NCBI RefSeq assembly: GCF_040807025.1 | Contig: NC_090956.1 | Location: forward strand, 4,576,517-4,640,516 | Reading direction: 5' to 3' | DNA from: Struthio camelus | Taxonomy: Eukaryota; Chordata; Aves; Struthioniformes; Struthionidae | DNA length: 64,000 bases | In this document: positions 38,705-50,637 of the stretch, piece by piece | Layout: each line of letters opens with the position of its first letter | Position numbering within the stretch: position 1 is the stretch's first letter | Made by a program: the position numbers and the translations under genes | Notes under the pieces: generated by a model | The model's input: only the letters and a program-made list of their open reading frames with translations | The model's database searches: none | What the model was told of the DNA's origin: nothing

Positions 38705-39020
38705 TTGAATTCGGCCTTGCACTGACGGCTGCACCCGTGGCTGCATTGGTGGTTTGTGGAGGAACTCCCTGGTGGCTTTTCGCTGTGGGTTTTTGGAGAG
38801 ACTCTGTGTTTGCACTAAGGCCATTGATCTCTGCTTTCATGTCCTGTTTGTCCTTCCCCACTTTGGCCTTCACACTCTGGAGATTCTCCGTATGCTCTGC
38901 TGTCTATGTCATAGCTTCCGTGTGCAGGGTAAAGGCTGCAGCCCTACCCTGCAGGGCTGCCTCCTCTAGCTCACAGTGCAGCTTCAGCAGCTCAGCCTCC
39001 CACTTGTGATTCTGTTCGAT
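38705..39020 (-). pseudogene. Myosin rod exon with stop (3' edge uncertain)
   Basis: Reads IEQNHKWEAELLKLHCELEE, AALQGRAAAFTLHTEAMT, TAG (38904-38906), TAEHTENLQSVKAKVGKDKQ, DMKAEINGLSANTES. Family: [20 protein letters not shown] and [20 protein letters not shown]. After TES the match fades and no clear donor is seen. Confidence 0.88.
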
Positions 39021-39587
39021 CTGAGAAGGGGCCAAGTACGTGTTGTCAGCTGCGATCTGGCAGCCCTAGAGTCTCAGTAAGGCCCTCAGGGGGACGTTTT
39101 ATATGAAAGGCTTCTGGAAGCCTTTTATTTAGCTTTAATAGTATCTTTTCTGGGGACAAACACCATCTTTGGTATCAATCCATTAGCAGGTCAGTAGCTG
39201 GTATCTTCTGGAAAGATTAACCATCTGTAGGTCTTCTTGCTAAAGCTCAGTTATTCTCTGGACTGCAGGCAATGTATTTCTCTTGTAAAACAATAGAAAA
39301 TACACCTAATGCTCCTCCCTCCTCTTCACTGTGTGATACTGAAGTAACGATTGTCCAGTGAGTCTTTCACTCCAAATCTAGAGGAATGAAAAAAATCATA
39401 GTGGATTTCATGGAGTCTTAGTGCTTTTCCTATCCAGGGTCGGCTGTGTGAGGAGAAGGTTGGGTTAAGTCTGCAGAGACCATAGAAGTTGCTGGAAAAG
39501 CATCTTTGGAGAGGCCCAAGGACATTTCTCATTCTCTGAGGAAAGAAACAAGATGCTCAGATGCTGGTGTCTGGCAAGCTGTCTGAT

Positions 39588-39675
39588 CTGGGTAGTTGTT
39601 GCTCCACCAGCTTCTTCCAGGCGATCTGTGAGATCTTCAAAGTCGTGGGACAGATCACTTCATTTTTTTCTTCAC
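39588..39675 (-). pseudogene. Myosin rod exon with stop and mutated donor
   Basis: Reads EK, TGA (39660-39662), SDLSHDFEDLTDRLEEAGGA, TTTQ; family is [20 protein letters not shown], so TGA replaces arginine. The donor after ACCCAG is ATCAGA where GT is expected. Confidence 0.92.
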
Positions 39676-40497
39676 CTAGTTGGAAAGAGGGAAAGCAATC
39701 CTTACTCCATGTCAACCTGCCTATAGAAGGATAACCACTCTGGAAACAACTGTAGCAAGAATGAGGCATACATTGGAAGCAAGAGCAGGAACAGGAATTC
39801 CCACATGCTGTGCGCAGCATTAACCAGCATGGCTGACTTTTGCATCCCTGGACAAATTCCTCTATCTCAGTTTTCCCATCTGTGCAAGGGGTCTAACAGC
39901 ATTTACCTATCTGCTAATATGTTTGAGAATTAATTAGCTAGCATTTCTAAGTGAATTGAAATAGAAATGTTGCATATTATTGATGCTGTCAATTTGTATT
40001 AGTCATTAGAATGCATTCAGAGCATTCTATTAAGATACAATCTTTCTGGGACTAAACTATCTTCAGGCTTTTTCATTGTTACTGGATCTGATTATACATT
40101 TAACAGTCACATCCTGGCCATTTACCTAAGGTTTATTAGAGTAGATCCATCCATCACTACAGAGCTGTAAAAAGCAGATGGGGTGATTTGATAAGGGGAG
40201 CACGGTACGGAGAAATGCCCATTTCCTATGTGCTATACTCTTGGTCTTTAGAGGACTGCCTTATCAGTAACTGGCCTCTTCAGAGGTTTCCATAAAAGGA
40301 GTAGCTTGTGCCATTTACAACCATGAGTTCATATGGGCTAAAACTAGAGTTCAAGATTGTTGTCCGTCTCATTACTCCTTCATGGGGAATTTTGTTGTTT
40401 AATCAGTAGCTTACTGGCTTTTAGGAGATGATTTCAGAGATGTAGTCACTCCTCTGACTTATTTACTTATTGGAAGGATACAGTTACTTTTGCTCTC

Positions 40498-40544
40498 ATA
40501 GCATACTCAGCTCCCAGCTCTTCTTCCAGCTCCTCAATAGGGGC
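40498..40544 (-). pseudogene. Myosin rod short exon (IEELEEE)
   Basis: Reads APIEELEEELGAEYAMRAK; family is ARIEELEEEIEAERASRAK. The acceptor falls where skeletal myosins start a long exon of about 390 nt, but here a donor (GCAAAA/GTAACT) ends it after 47 nt. Confidence 0.85.
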
Positions 40545-41760
40545 CTGCAGGGCACGTACAAGAACAGCACTTTGAGATTTGAGAGAAATTTGTGCAAACA
40601 GAAACAGAAATCATAATTTCTTCATTCCCTCCTTTGTAGGTCTGTCAGCGCCACTAGATTTTTTTCTCTGGGAGAGATCTACAGCTGGGAGTACTAAGCC
40701 AGTAAACCAGGAAAGATCTGACCAGGTGTCTTAGTAGACAAATGATCTTATCTACAGCATGGTTAGCTTCATGTATCATGTTGGAATTTGGCCTTCAGGA
40801 ATATGGCCAGGCTGATTGGGTTACTTGAGGGAAATAGAGGCTTACTCGTAGAAATGACTGCAATCGCCTCCTTCCCTCCCATGGCAAGAGGAAGAGTGCC
40901 TTGCAGGAGCCTTTGGTGGTAATGTAGATCAAAAGATCTATCGCCTGTCTTTGCTGACTACCTCCAAGCAGAACTGGAGGTCCCTGCAGCAGACCACCTT
41001 TCCCCTGGCTGTGCCAGCATGACAGGGCATGGGTGGTAAGCACAGACAGTTTCGCAGACTTCAAAGAAAGTGGAGTTTAGAGTGAGTAGTTAATACAAAA
41101 GACAGAACCTGGGGTTCAGAGCTGCCTGACCCATTGATCCACTGGAAGCTAAAAAGGCGAATGTTTCCAAACCAAGGGGTTTCAGAAGCTCATAGAGAAG
41201 TAGTCAGAAGCTGCTAGGAAAAAAAAAAAAGGATCTACCTGGGGAAAAATAGATAATCCATCTCAGCTGAATCTGCTACTTAAGAGTTTAAAGGATGATA
41301 GGCTCCAGACTCCATTTTAACTGGACAGGCTTAAAAGGTCTTTTATGCTAACTCAGTCTTATCAAAAAGAAAAAGCTGCACAAGCAGGCTACTGTGGGAT
41401 AGGAAAAGGTGTGATGTTACAGCACATGAGCTAAGCTTCATAATTGTTTCTATCTGGTAGTGAACAGGTTAACCTTTGTTGAAAGGGGGGTGAACAGCCT
41501 CACATTTACAGCCAGCTCAGAGCTGGTGTACAGGCAATTATCACAAAGCAGCAGTGAATCCAAGGTTTGGCTCACCCTGCTGTAACCTACTGAAGTGGCT
41601 ATCCCAAAAGAAAAGAGAGTTGAGATTTGTGCTAGTCACCAGGCTATTAGGGGTGGATGTGTGGATGATTTCCTCTGTGCGTATCGTTATATCTATGGTG
41701 GGAGGCCCAGGAGACAGGATATAAAGAAAGCGCATTGGAGAGAGCGTGATCAAAGCTCAC

Positions 41761-41851
41761 CTGGTGCTCTTTCAGTTTTCTTTGTAGTGCGGAGTTCAGA
41801 GATTGTTCATCTTCCATCTTGGAAGTGATGGAATTGATTTCCATGTCTCTC
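41761..41851 (-). pseudogene. Myosin rod exon, open
   Basis: Reads RDMEINSITSKMEDEQSLNS, ALQRKLKEHQ; family is [20 protein letters not shown] and QLQKKIKELQ. 91 nt with intact GCAG acceptor and CACCAG/GTGAGC donor. Confidence 0.93.
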
Positions 41852-42854
41852 CTGCAAGGCAAGTTGCAAGAAGCTCTTTATGGACCTTGTGCTAGACATG
41901 CTAGACAATACTTCTCATAAGGATTTTACAGAGCAGAACTTTAAAAAAGCAGAGTCAATATTGTCTAGGAGCAGAAATGAGTTCTAGGAAGGCAATATCC
42001 AGGTCTCTTGTCTCCTTAGTGGAACCGGCAGGGCACTTAAGTCCATTTTTCCTTTGTCGAAACTATTCCCTACCCCCATCATTGACTTGTTTATAAGTAA
42101 AGGCGCAAACACCGCAGGAAGTCAGGAGACTTCTCTTTGCACCTCTAAGAGGACTACCACCAACGCTTAATTTTTCTTGCGTCCACAGTTAAGCTTCCCA
42201 GTGGCCTTGCTCTGAAGCGTGAATGTCTTGTGCTCCCCATGGAACTTTATGCTAGGATTTGTATCAGCAAAACTTGCAGATATTTATTAATGATTGTATG
42301 CATTGCCTTAACTACTTACCTCTTTAACTAGCAAAATTAGTGGTTTGGATGATATATAGTTGTAAATTGGTGTTCTCAAAGTTAATATCTACGAGGAGGT
42401 TTGTCAGAGAAATGCTGGCAGACCCGTCACTAGAGTAGTCAATAGTGACACTAAAATAAAGTTCTAATTTGTGATAATATTTTGCATTTCTAAAGCAGTT
42501 TTTATCTGAGGATCGTAAGGCCTTACATAAATATGAATCATTTAAGCCTCACAACTTCCCAGTGATTATACACATTTGATACGTGGGTGAGCGTGGAAGA
42601 TGAATTACAGATATCAGATAGTGAGGCAGAGAAAGACTTAGGAGCAAAATCCTGGGTTTCTGATTCTGCTCCTTGCCTAAAGGACTGAACTGCACTTCTG
42701 CTTGTCGTTAGGTTAATAGTGAAGAGATCCGGTATGACTGTGGATTTTCCTAGTGACTTTATGATAAGCATAGCTAGTGTTGTCAAAGCTATGATGTAAC
42801 ACAACCACACTCAGTAGGATCCTGCACCCTGGGAAACTCTGTTCCCTTTGGCAC

Positions 42855-43000
42855 TTCTTTAAATCTCTTTCAAGTCCAGTTTGGCTCATTCCATCTCATT
42901 GTTTTCAGTTGTCATTTTGAGGTCACTCTCTGCTTTGCAAAGAGCCTTCTCCACCTTGCCATGGATCTTCTTTTCCTGTTCCTAGTTGTTCTCCAGCTAG
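42855..43000 (-). pseudogene. Myosin S2 exon with two stops
   Basis: Reads LENN, TAG (42982-42984), EQEKKIHGKVEKALCKAESD, LKMTTENNEME, TGA (42886-42888), AKLDLKE. Family: [20 protein letters not shown]. 146 nt, the usual length of this exon in skeletal myosins, so length is kept while the frame is broken. Confidence 0.92.
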
Positions 43001-43136
43001 CTGAAAAATTGGAATCAGTGTGAAAAAGAACTTTGTAACTCACATATAGGTGGTGTTTATCAGAAGGGTCCAAGATGTCAAAAACAAAGCCTTCGCAGGG
43101 TGATCTACAAAATATTCCTTAACAAGTGCACCTTAC

Positions 43137-43223
43137 TTCATGTATGTGAGTGGTAATTTTGCCGTTGTTCTTGGACAGGTGGTTCACCTTTTCCTTCTCA
43201 GCTTGCAGATCATCTAGTGTTTT
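43137..43223 (-). pseudogene. Myosin S2 exon, open
   Basis: Reads [29 protein letters not shown]; family is [20 protein letters not shown]. Acceptor TTCCTAG and donor CATGAA/GTAAGG intact. Confidence 0.92.
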
Positions 43224-43637
43224 CTAGGAAGGGAGACACCAAGATTAGTGCACAGAGTTGGATGAGAAACTAACTACCACTGCCCTGACAATGAACAGAA
43301 AACGCAAAAGTAGATTTATCTAAGGTGCTTCCTGAAAGCAGTGAGAGATTTGCTTGTGATCGTTTTTGGTCAGAGCAAAGGGTTTGGTCCAGTACTTCTT
43401 GCAGAAGAATCTCGCTTGTCCTCAGGAATTTGCATAGCTGTTCTGGGCAGTGGCACAAACTGGCAATGCTTCACTCTGCTGCCATGAGTTACTACCTAGA
43501 AAAATACAGTTCCCTTCTGGTTTGTGCAGCAACTGTAGTCTCTCTGTATCTAAGCAAACGGATGATGTTTTTCCTTTTTCTAGAGCGGGAGAGTGAGAAT
43601 GGGGGAGAATAAAGAGAAACGGAGCAATTATTTCTAC

Positions 43638-43690
43638 CTGATGAAGTTCCTCCAAAGTTCTTCCATTTGGAGTTTAGTGATCAAGTCAAT
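43638..43690 (-). pseudogene. Myosin S2 exon with frameshift
   Basis: Reads IDLITKLQMEE, then after a frame change LEELHQ, which joins [11 protein letters not shown] of the next exon; family is [20 protein letters not shown]. Both splice signals present. Confidence 0.75.
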
Positions 43691-44369
43691 CTAAGCAGAG
43701 ACATCTGAAGTCAGAGTTCAAACTCTGTGGTGTAATGCCTGCAGATGGGAAAGGGAACATCACGCAGATTTCATGGATCACGCAAGCCGTTAGCAGCATC
43801 AGGATGAAATGTCACTGGAAACTTGTATTTCTTTAGAAAGAATCTGAGCTTTAGTTGTTAACTTCTGAGACATATGAGGCATCTGTGAGCTTAACATCCT
43901 TTGGATGTTAACGCTGACTTCGGAAGAAACAGCAGCCAGCCACATGGCTGCTGTGTACAGATTAAAACTTCTCCAATTGCATTAAATAAAAACCAGTTTA
44001 GGTGCAGAAGAGGGAGAGTTATTCCCCAAGGCTAGATGGAAAGGAGTTACGTGGCAGTGGATGGGGACACTTTATAAGTAGAGGCCTACTAGCATTGCCA
44101 TGTAGAAGTAGGTGTAATTAATAAAGGAGATGCAGATGTCTTTATGTGAAGGGATCCCTAGAAAATACTGTGAAATTACTATTAGTAAGGGGTAGAAGGG
44201 TGAAGTGTAAGATTAAATCCATCCCAGATTATGAGAGATACTGAAAGACAATATCAAACACTCGGGGGAATCAGCTGAGTGAATCAGAGCCTCCCAAAGC
44301 GTGCTCAGGCTGCAGAAGCTGTAAGAGTTGTCGGGGCTCGTTTCCCTGGAGAATAAGGAAGAAATAAAC

Positions 44370-44613
44370 CTCTCTGTTGTAGTTTGTACTTGCTTCTCCT
44401 CAGTTTAGCCAAGGTGGTCTCCATCCCTTCCAGGTCATGTTTCAAATCTTTGAGCTCATCCTCCAGCTTCTGCCTGCTGGCACTCAGGCTAGCAGCTGTC
44501 CCCTCCTCCTCTTCCAGGCATGCCTTCACTTCCAAGATCTGGCTTTCTAGGTCCATCTTCAGTTTCATCATTTGGGTCAGGCACTCCTCAGCATCCAGCA
44601 ATTTTTCTTGTTC
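44370..44613 (-). pseudogene. Myosin S2 exon, fully open
   Basis: Reads EQEKLLDAEECLTQMMKLKM, LEEEEGTAASLSASRQKLED, ELKDLKHDLEGMETTLAKLR; family is [20 protein letters not shown] and [20 protein letters not shown]. 244 nt, coiled-coil heptads preserved, no lesion. One of the best-preserved exons. Confidence 0.95.
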
Positions 44614-45171
44614 CTGACAAAGGGATGGAAATTCAGTGTTCCTCCTGTGATAGATTGCTGTAGCTCCTGCCTCTTATGGCCTCTTATAACTTCCATTGAC
44701 AAGAAATGCAAGATTTTGCCTATTCTACAGAGATTAAAGATTTCTTTAGTTCTCCTGAAGTTATAGTTGGTCTGCGTCTCCATAACTCATGCCATAGATT
44801 AATCTTAAAGTTAGGCATAAAAAAAAATTGTTTGTTTGTGTACACACCGATCCCTAAATAAGAGTTCACATTTTAAAAAGTTGACACCCTGATTTGCTGT
44901 AGACTGTGCTAAACATTAGTGGTTGAGCAGGAAAAAGACTCAGGACTTGTGACATCAGCTTCTTTGCTTTAGCTATGAGGCCTCCCTGTCTCCTCTGTGT
45001 TCTAGGGGCTTTGCTTTATTTAAAGCCTGGCTGTCTGTGAATCTCATGCATCATCCTCATACGCTCTTTATTTGTTCCATATTCTGTAAATGAGCCTCAT
45101 ATGAATCATTTGAGAAAGCTGATGCCTTGCCTAAAGGGAAGCCTAAGCGTTTAAACATCCCCTGTTGATAA

Positions 45172-45348
45172 CTCAGCTTGTAGTTGAATGGTGAGGTCAT
45201 TTTTCTCCTGGCTGAGGGAGGCTGTCTTCTCTTCCAGCTCTTTGACATGTTCTATGAGCTCTTGAGTCTTTGACGTGGTGCTTCTCAACTCCTCTTCCTT
45301 TAGTTTCTTCTGCTTCCCGTGTTGGGCCACATTCAGCAGAGGCATCAC
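45172..45348 (-). pseudogene. Myosin S2 exon, open, donor possibly lost
   Basis: Reads VMPLLNVAQHGKQKKLKEEE, HVKELEEKTASLSQEKNDLT and IQLQAE; family is [20 protein letters not shown] and [20 protein letters not shown]. The expected donor after GAG reads TTATCA, so GT may be lost. Confidence 0.93.
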
Positions 45349-47262
45349 CTGAAAGGTAAGGAATTCAAACAGTGATATTGTTAAAATAAGTCTTTTCTAT
45401 GAGGATGTCTGTCAAAGCTCTGAGGTGGTCTCTTAATTATCAGATCCTGGTATTTTTCACACACCAGTAAGTGACTTGGCATTTCCTGAAATGCTTGTCC
45501 AGTGCGGAGGGTTCCGTAATTAAAGTGTGAGACATACAACTCCTAGAAAAGTTTGTTATGGTGCACAGTAGCAGTTCCGAGTCCCTGCAGAGAAATCAGG
45601 ACTGTCTTCCAGATTTGGAATTGGTATAAATACAGAATGATTGTTATAATGGTCGAGATAGAGACTAGTCCAGCCGGGACCAGAACCCTTTGAAAGCTCT
45701 TTGATTCTAAAGATATGGAAAGTCATTTGGTTTGCACAGCACTTGGGGAGTTTTGTCCCCAGCATGTCTCCAGGTAAGGTAAAAGGCAGATTTTGTTTCA
45801 CCTACGAGTGGAAAATTGACTTTAACATTGATTTTGGTCACTTAAGCTTGAGTATCTCGGTCAACACTTTCATTCCTCTCTCACCAGTAAAACCAACTGA
45901 ATTGTCCCTCTTGGGATTAAGTGAAGAGAGTCTGAGCTGGAACTGCTGCTTAATGCTGACAAAGTGGTCCTGCTTAAGAGAAGTGAACCAAGAACTTTGT
46001 TTCGGTGTTAAGGTGTTAATGAATAGTGAAAGCTTGTATTCCCATGTTCAGAACCTCATCGTTTCTCTCTCTCTTCTTTTCGGAGGTGGCAAGTCCAGGT
46101 CTTGAATTTCCAGCAGTCTATCTTTCCACTCTCTGGAGGTAGCAGGCTTGGATTCAGATGTCAAGGCTTTCTCCCTTTACTAACTTTTCCAGCATTGATT
46201 TGGAAGGAAATCATTCAGGTCCCTTGCCCTATTAATAAATAACAAGAAAGTCAATGGCTTTCACGTTGTCTTTACTTAAGTGAACACAATCATTCTTTTT
46301 TTTCCCTGGCTCTTATCTTCCCTACACAGATATCTCAAGGATTCCAGTGCCTGTAATTGCCACTGCTTAATTCTGCAGAACCTAGGGACGGTATCAAAGT
46401 ATTTTCCTCAACTTATTCTGTGGTTTCCACGAGCCCCAGAAATGTAGCTACAGAAACTTGCAGATGTTCCTCTATATTGCCATCAGGCCTAACTGTAACG
46501 AACAAAACGTGTGGCCTAGAAACAGCTCTCAGTTTCCAGGCAGTGTATCTAGAGGAACTCAAAGTGTTAACCCTCAATGATATGCAGCAGGATTTTGGAA
46601 TCAGTATATAGGATAGGCCTGGATGCCTCAGGATTCTTTGGCACGCAAGATGAGTTGTAGCAGTTTGCTGATGTAGGAAAAAGAATGATGTAATTGATTT
46701 TGTTTACAAAAATGCTACTATTAATGTAGAAAATGAAGTTTTAATGCATGGGAAGCAACAAATATCGTTCATCAACTGGAAACTAATTGAAAGGGCAGTT
46801 CTTGCCTCCCTTCTTTCTTCTCCTTCATCCTGCAGCCAGGGATGCCACAGAGGCAGTGACAGAAACAGCGCGCAGGCCAAAACCAAAATCTTGTGACTCA
46901 TAAACATACGTATCATACAGTTGAGTTCCAGGGGTGTCGTTATGTCACCATGTGAGTTAGGGTTTCTGGACAGGGATAAGGCTCGCTCCGAAGCTATTAA
47001 GATTCTCCAGCTGTTGGCCTTTGAAGTGGACACACAGGACATAACAGAGCTACCCAGCCCTCTAGCTGCAGTATGGTTCCACTACGTGGAGTCCTGCAGA
47101 AAAGACAGGAAAACTTTAGTGCTTTGCTGTGTGCTGGGGTGGAGAACATGAAGTCTGAGTTTCATTTCATAGGGCTTGCTAGTAAATGAAAGACATCAGT
47201 GTGTGGTTTCTAACGCTGCCTTGGATTCACAGAATAGTTTCTAGTTTATTCCCCAAGGATAC

Positions 47263-47384
47263 CTTCTTTCCAGCATCTTTTTGTACTCAGTCTTCATCAG
47301 GAAGCCACGAGCATGACACTGCAGTATGGTCATGATCTTTGCTACGTGGTCATGTCATGTGTACAAGTTTGGCCAGGATCGCAA
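47263..47384 (-). pseudogene. Myosin lever-arm/IQ exon with frameshift
   Basis: Reads ILAKLVHM, frameshift, DHVAKIMTILQCHARGFLMK, TEYKKMLERR; family is LLGLLEEMRDEKLAQLITRT and CRGYLMRVEFRKMMERR. Donor AGAAG/GTATCC present; no AG at the expected acceptor. The next exon (second IQ, HWPWMKL) was not found between 45.35 and 47.26 kb. Confidence 0.88.
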
Positions 47385-48005
47385 CATATAATAATGATGC
47401 CAAAAAAAAAAAAAAAAGTGATCTTGTGGCTGTTGGCCTTATAAAGTACGATCAGGGGCTGTATGTGGCCCACTTTAACCTCCATCCATAAGTTGAAATT
47501 TATGGATGGAATAGGCTGGAGGAATGATGAGTATTGTGTGATTATTATAAAAGTTAGGAAATGCAGATTTTAGATTTCTGCAAAGAGCAAAATACTCACT
47601 TCTTTTGTGTGACTGTTACAATAGATACTTTCATTATCAAAAAAAGTATGCGCAAAAGTAATGATATATGCTGTTAATATTAGACAGCTGCAACAGTCTC
47701 TATTTTCCTTTCCCGTCTTAAATTGGATAAATGATCAGTTAGTAGGATTTTTGCCTGATTAAGAGATAGTAAAGAGCAAGTGAGATTTATCACATAGCTT
47801 AAGGTGCACTTCATTTGCATTGTATTAACTGCACTGTCTGATTAAAAGTCAGTACTGGGAGCATCTGTAAGAGAGAACATTATATGCATGAGGAAGTGGG
47901 TTGCTGTAGAAACTCTAACTCCGCAGCTATATCTACACCAAAGGCACACTGAGTCATAACTTCCATCGATTTTATTTAGCTCGATTTGCTAGGAGTAAAC
48001 AGTAC

Positions 48006-48125
48006 CTTGTATGTCCGATTTTGTACTCATTCTCCCTTAGGTCAATAAAGCCAAGTAGCAACTCTGATGCCTTCTTATTGTCCACAAACCCCTGAGGGAT
48101 TATGCTGGGATTCAGGATCTGGTAT
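48006..48125 (-). pseudogene. Myosin converter-region exon, open
   Basis: Reads [39 protein letters not shown]; family is YRVLNPSAIPEGQFIDSKKA and LLGSIDIDHTQYKFGHTK. Intact signals and no lesion. Confidence 0.92.
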
Positions 48126-48430
48126 CTAAAATGAGAAAGACAGGTCTAATGATATAAGAGCTACAGTTAGCAGCAGTGCACAAAGGCTGATCACTGCTTA
48201 ACATCTCTGGTTCAGTTTCCTAGCCCTACGGACATGGCACTGGAATACAGGTGGTAAGGAAGCTTTCTACCCATCTTGGCAAAATGAACATTCTTGGAAG
48301 GGCATGCAGAAGTGTTAGACATGGACATTTATATCCACTCCCCCTCTGATTTGTCATGAGCAAAATCACTGCAGAGAATGTATATGGCTGTCCTCTGAAA
48401 GTGGAAGACATGCATGAAAGGAGAATTCAT

Positions 48431-48549
48431 CTCTGCTTGAACTCAGGGTGTTGAAGGTCTATTAGGAAAGCCCTTCCTGCAGGTGTGGGTGCCTTCCAGC
48501 ACGCCATTACAGGCCAACTGGTGCAAGATGAGGGGAGCATCCACCACTC
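48431..48549 (-). pseudogene. Myosin motor exon with frameshift and mutated donor
   Basis: Reads [20 protein letters not shown] and [10 protein letters not shown], then after a one-base shift LQHPEFKQR. Family: [20 protein letters not shown]. The donor is CAGAG/ATGAAT where GTGAAT is expected from the next exon's phase. Confidence 0.92.
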
Positions 48550-49255
48550 CTAAAAATAGTCAAAGAACACAAGTCATCCCTGTAACCCAGGCTGCCCTTG
48601 CTTGCACAATGCTAAGAATAGATGCATTAATGGTAGACTGGGGCCTTGCACTCTGAAAAGAGACATAAGTACAGTGGAGGCTGGGGAGAAGATACCTTTC
48701 CTTTTTCTACTGCATGTAGGAAAACCTGACCTTTGTTGTCTCTGCAACTGAGAGTAAGTAAAGTCTCTATTACATTCATAAGGACAACAGTTGTTAAGCG
48801 ATAGTTGTGGAATTCCAGCAATATGAGTAACCACCTATTCACAGCAGTTTGCTGTTGACTGCTTTCCAATTCCACTTTATTATACATCACAGGTGAAAAC
48901 TTAAGTGGCTCTTCGGCTTTGCACTGTTCTCATGGTTGATCCTGCAAGAAAAGGCTGCAGGAGACGATACAGCCTAGTAAATAGTGATGCCAGTTTGTCT
49001 AGTTGAAGGTCCTATATTTCCTAATTTTTGTCCTTCCATCAAGAAATGAAAGGTTTACTAGACATCCTATCTCTAGCCCTAGCTTTTGGATACATCTCTC
49101 AGACTAGCATTCCCTTGAAAGGCTGCAGCATAGCCTGTGATGACCCACGTTCTTTCATTTCCGAATAAATATTCGCTGTTCAGCCAGCCACAGCTCGTGC
49201 TGAAGGCTGTGTGTGCTATGTGAAAGCTATGTGGCTTTGCATGCTACAGACACAC

Positions 49256-49343
49256 CAGGCTGCTTGAATTCATTTGGAACAATGCAGTGGATGAGGTGCA
49301 GGGATATGCTATGCAAAGTGGTCATCAGCTTGCTCAGCTGCTC
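49256..49343 (-). pseudogene. Myosin actin-binding exon, open
   Basis: Reads EQLSKLMTTLHSISLHLIHC and IVPNEFKQPG; family is [20 protein letters not shown] and IIPNETKTPG. 88 nt, phase-compatible with its neighbours. By alignment it covers the region of the human MYH16 deletion (around codon 660 as I recall) and is unbroken here. Confidence 0.92.
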
Positions 49344-50575
49344 CTGGGACAAGACAAGGAGAAATTACAAAAAAAAAAAAAAAAAAAACCTAATGGGACT
49401 TATAGGAGGTTTTCTCTCTCCAGCCTCAGTATTGTAAATTCGTTTGCATTTTACAGCTAAAAAAGAAAAAAACAAAAAACACAAGAAGTTAGGAAGTGAG
49501 CCTGGTTTTACTTGGCCCAGGTGAACAAGCTTTCAAGCATGGAAGCAACCATGGGCACAGTCTGAACCCTGGATATTCATCTGTAAAAGGCAAGTGAAAC
49601 AATTTCAGGTAAATGATGTTTTGTGATTCTAGCTTATTGTGTTGTATTGCTATCTCTTCAGATGTTACCATCATACAAGAGTTATCAATGAAAAGGGCGG
49701 CTCTCAACCATTAAGACTGGAGGAATAACTCCATGAACTGATAACAGCAGTTGGCCATTATTTGCTGGATGGACCATCTCCTAAAGACAGAAGCGTGTTA
49801 CAGAGGACAGCCAGCACACATTAACTTCATCGAGGCTTGTGCAAAGTCCTGCATGGCTGTCAGTATTCGAGTGGGTGAAATGGCAACACCAGTGCATAAT
49901 AGAAGCAAGCAAGGTTGTCTGAAAGGACTGGATTGAACTCAACCATAGCTGTATCAGCTGGGGTTTGGCTTTGAATTCCATAAGAACTGGGCTTTCCCCA
50001 TAATATATTTCCCCATCTCATTTGTGACTTTCAAGCCAAGACATTAACAAGCTTCTTTAGATGTTTATGTCCTGCTTCTAGCACATATATTAGCTTCACA
50101 GCTAATATAAGTACAGCGACGCCAGCCTCGGAAAGTTATACCATATCCTCTGAGTGCTGGGCTGCATCTCTATAGACTGGGATATAGTTCCCAGCTCTGC
50201 CACATCCTGCCTCTGTGATCCTGAGCAAGTCTCTTTGAGGGGTTTCAGCTGCCTAAGCCTAGTGACATTTTAGACGCCTTCATGTATCACCAGCCACTGC
50301 TCCAGATGGGCACAGGTCTCTACTAAATCCTGTGTCGTGTCTTTGCCCTTTGTGGATGCGTGGGCATTTAAAATTGCACTACTGACACTAGATTCTAAAG
50401 TTCCTGTAGCTGAATGCCACCCTTCTCTCTTTCAGTTCTGCTCTGATAAAATCAGGGTAACAGCATTACCCAACCTTGGACAGGGCTGAAGATAAATTAG
50501 GGAGATTGTGAGCTGCTGCTGGAATACAAAAGCGTTGATGGCAGTTTCAATATAAAGGGCTGGATGATTGCTTAC

Positions 50576-50637
50576 CCTGTAAAAGTTGGAGATGGTCATG
50601 AAAGAAGACCCTCTTTTCTGCTTCTTGTAGCCACCAG
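50576..50637 (-). pseudogene. Myosin loop-2 exon, open
   Basis: Reads GGYKKQKRGSSFMTISNFYR; family is KKGSSFQTVSALHR after the variable lysine-rich actin-binding loop. 62 nt, open frame, intact splice sites. Confidence 0.85.
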
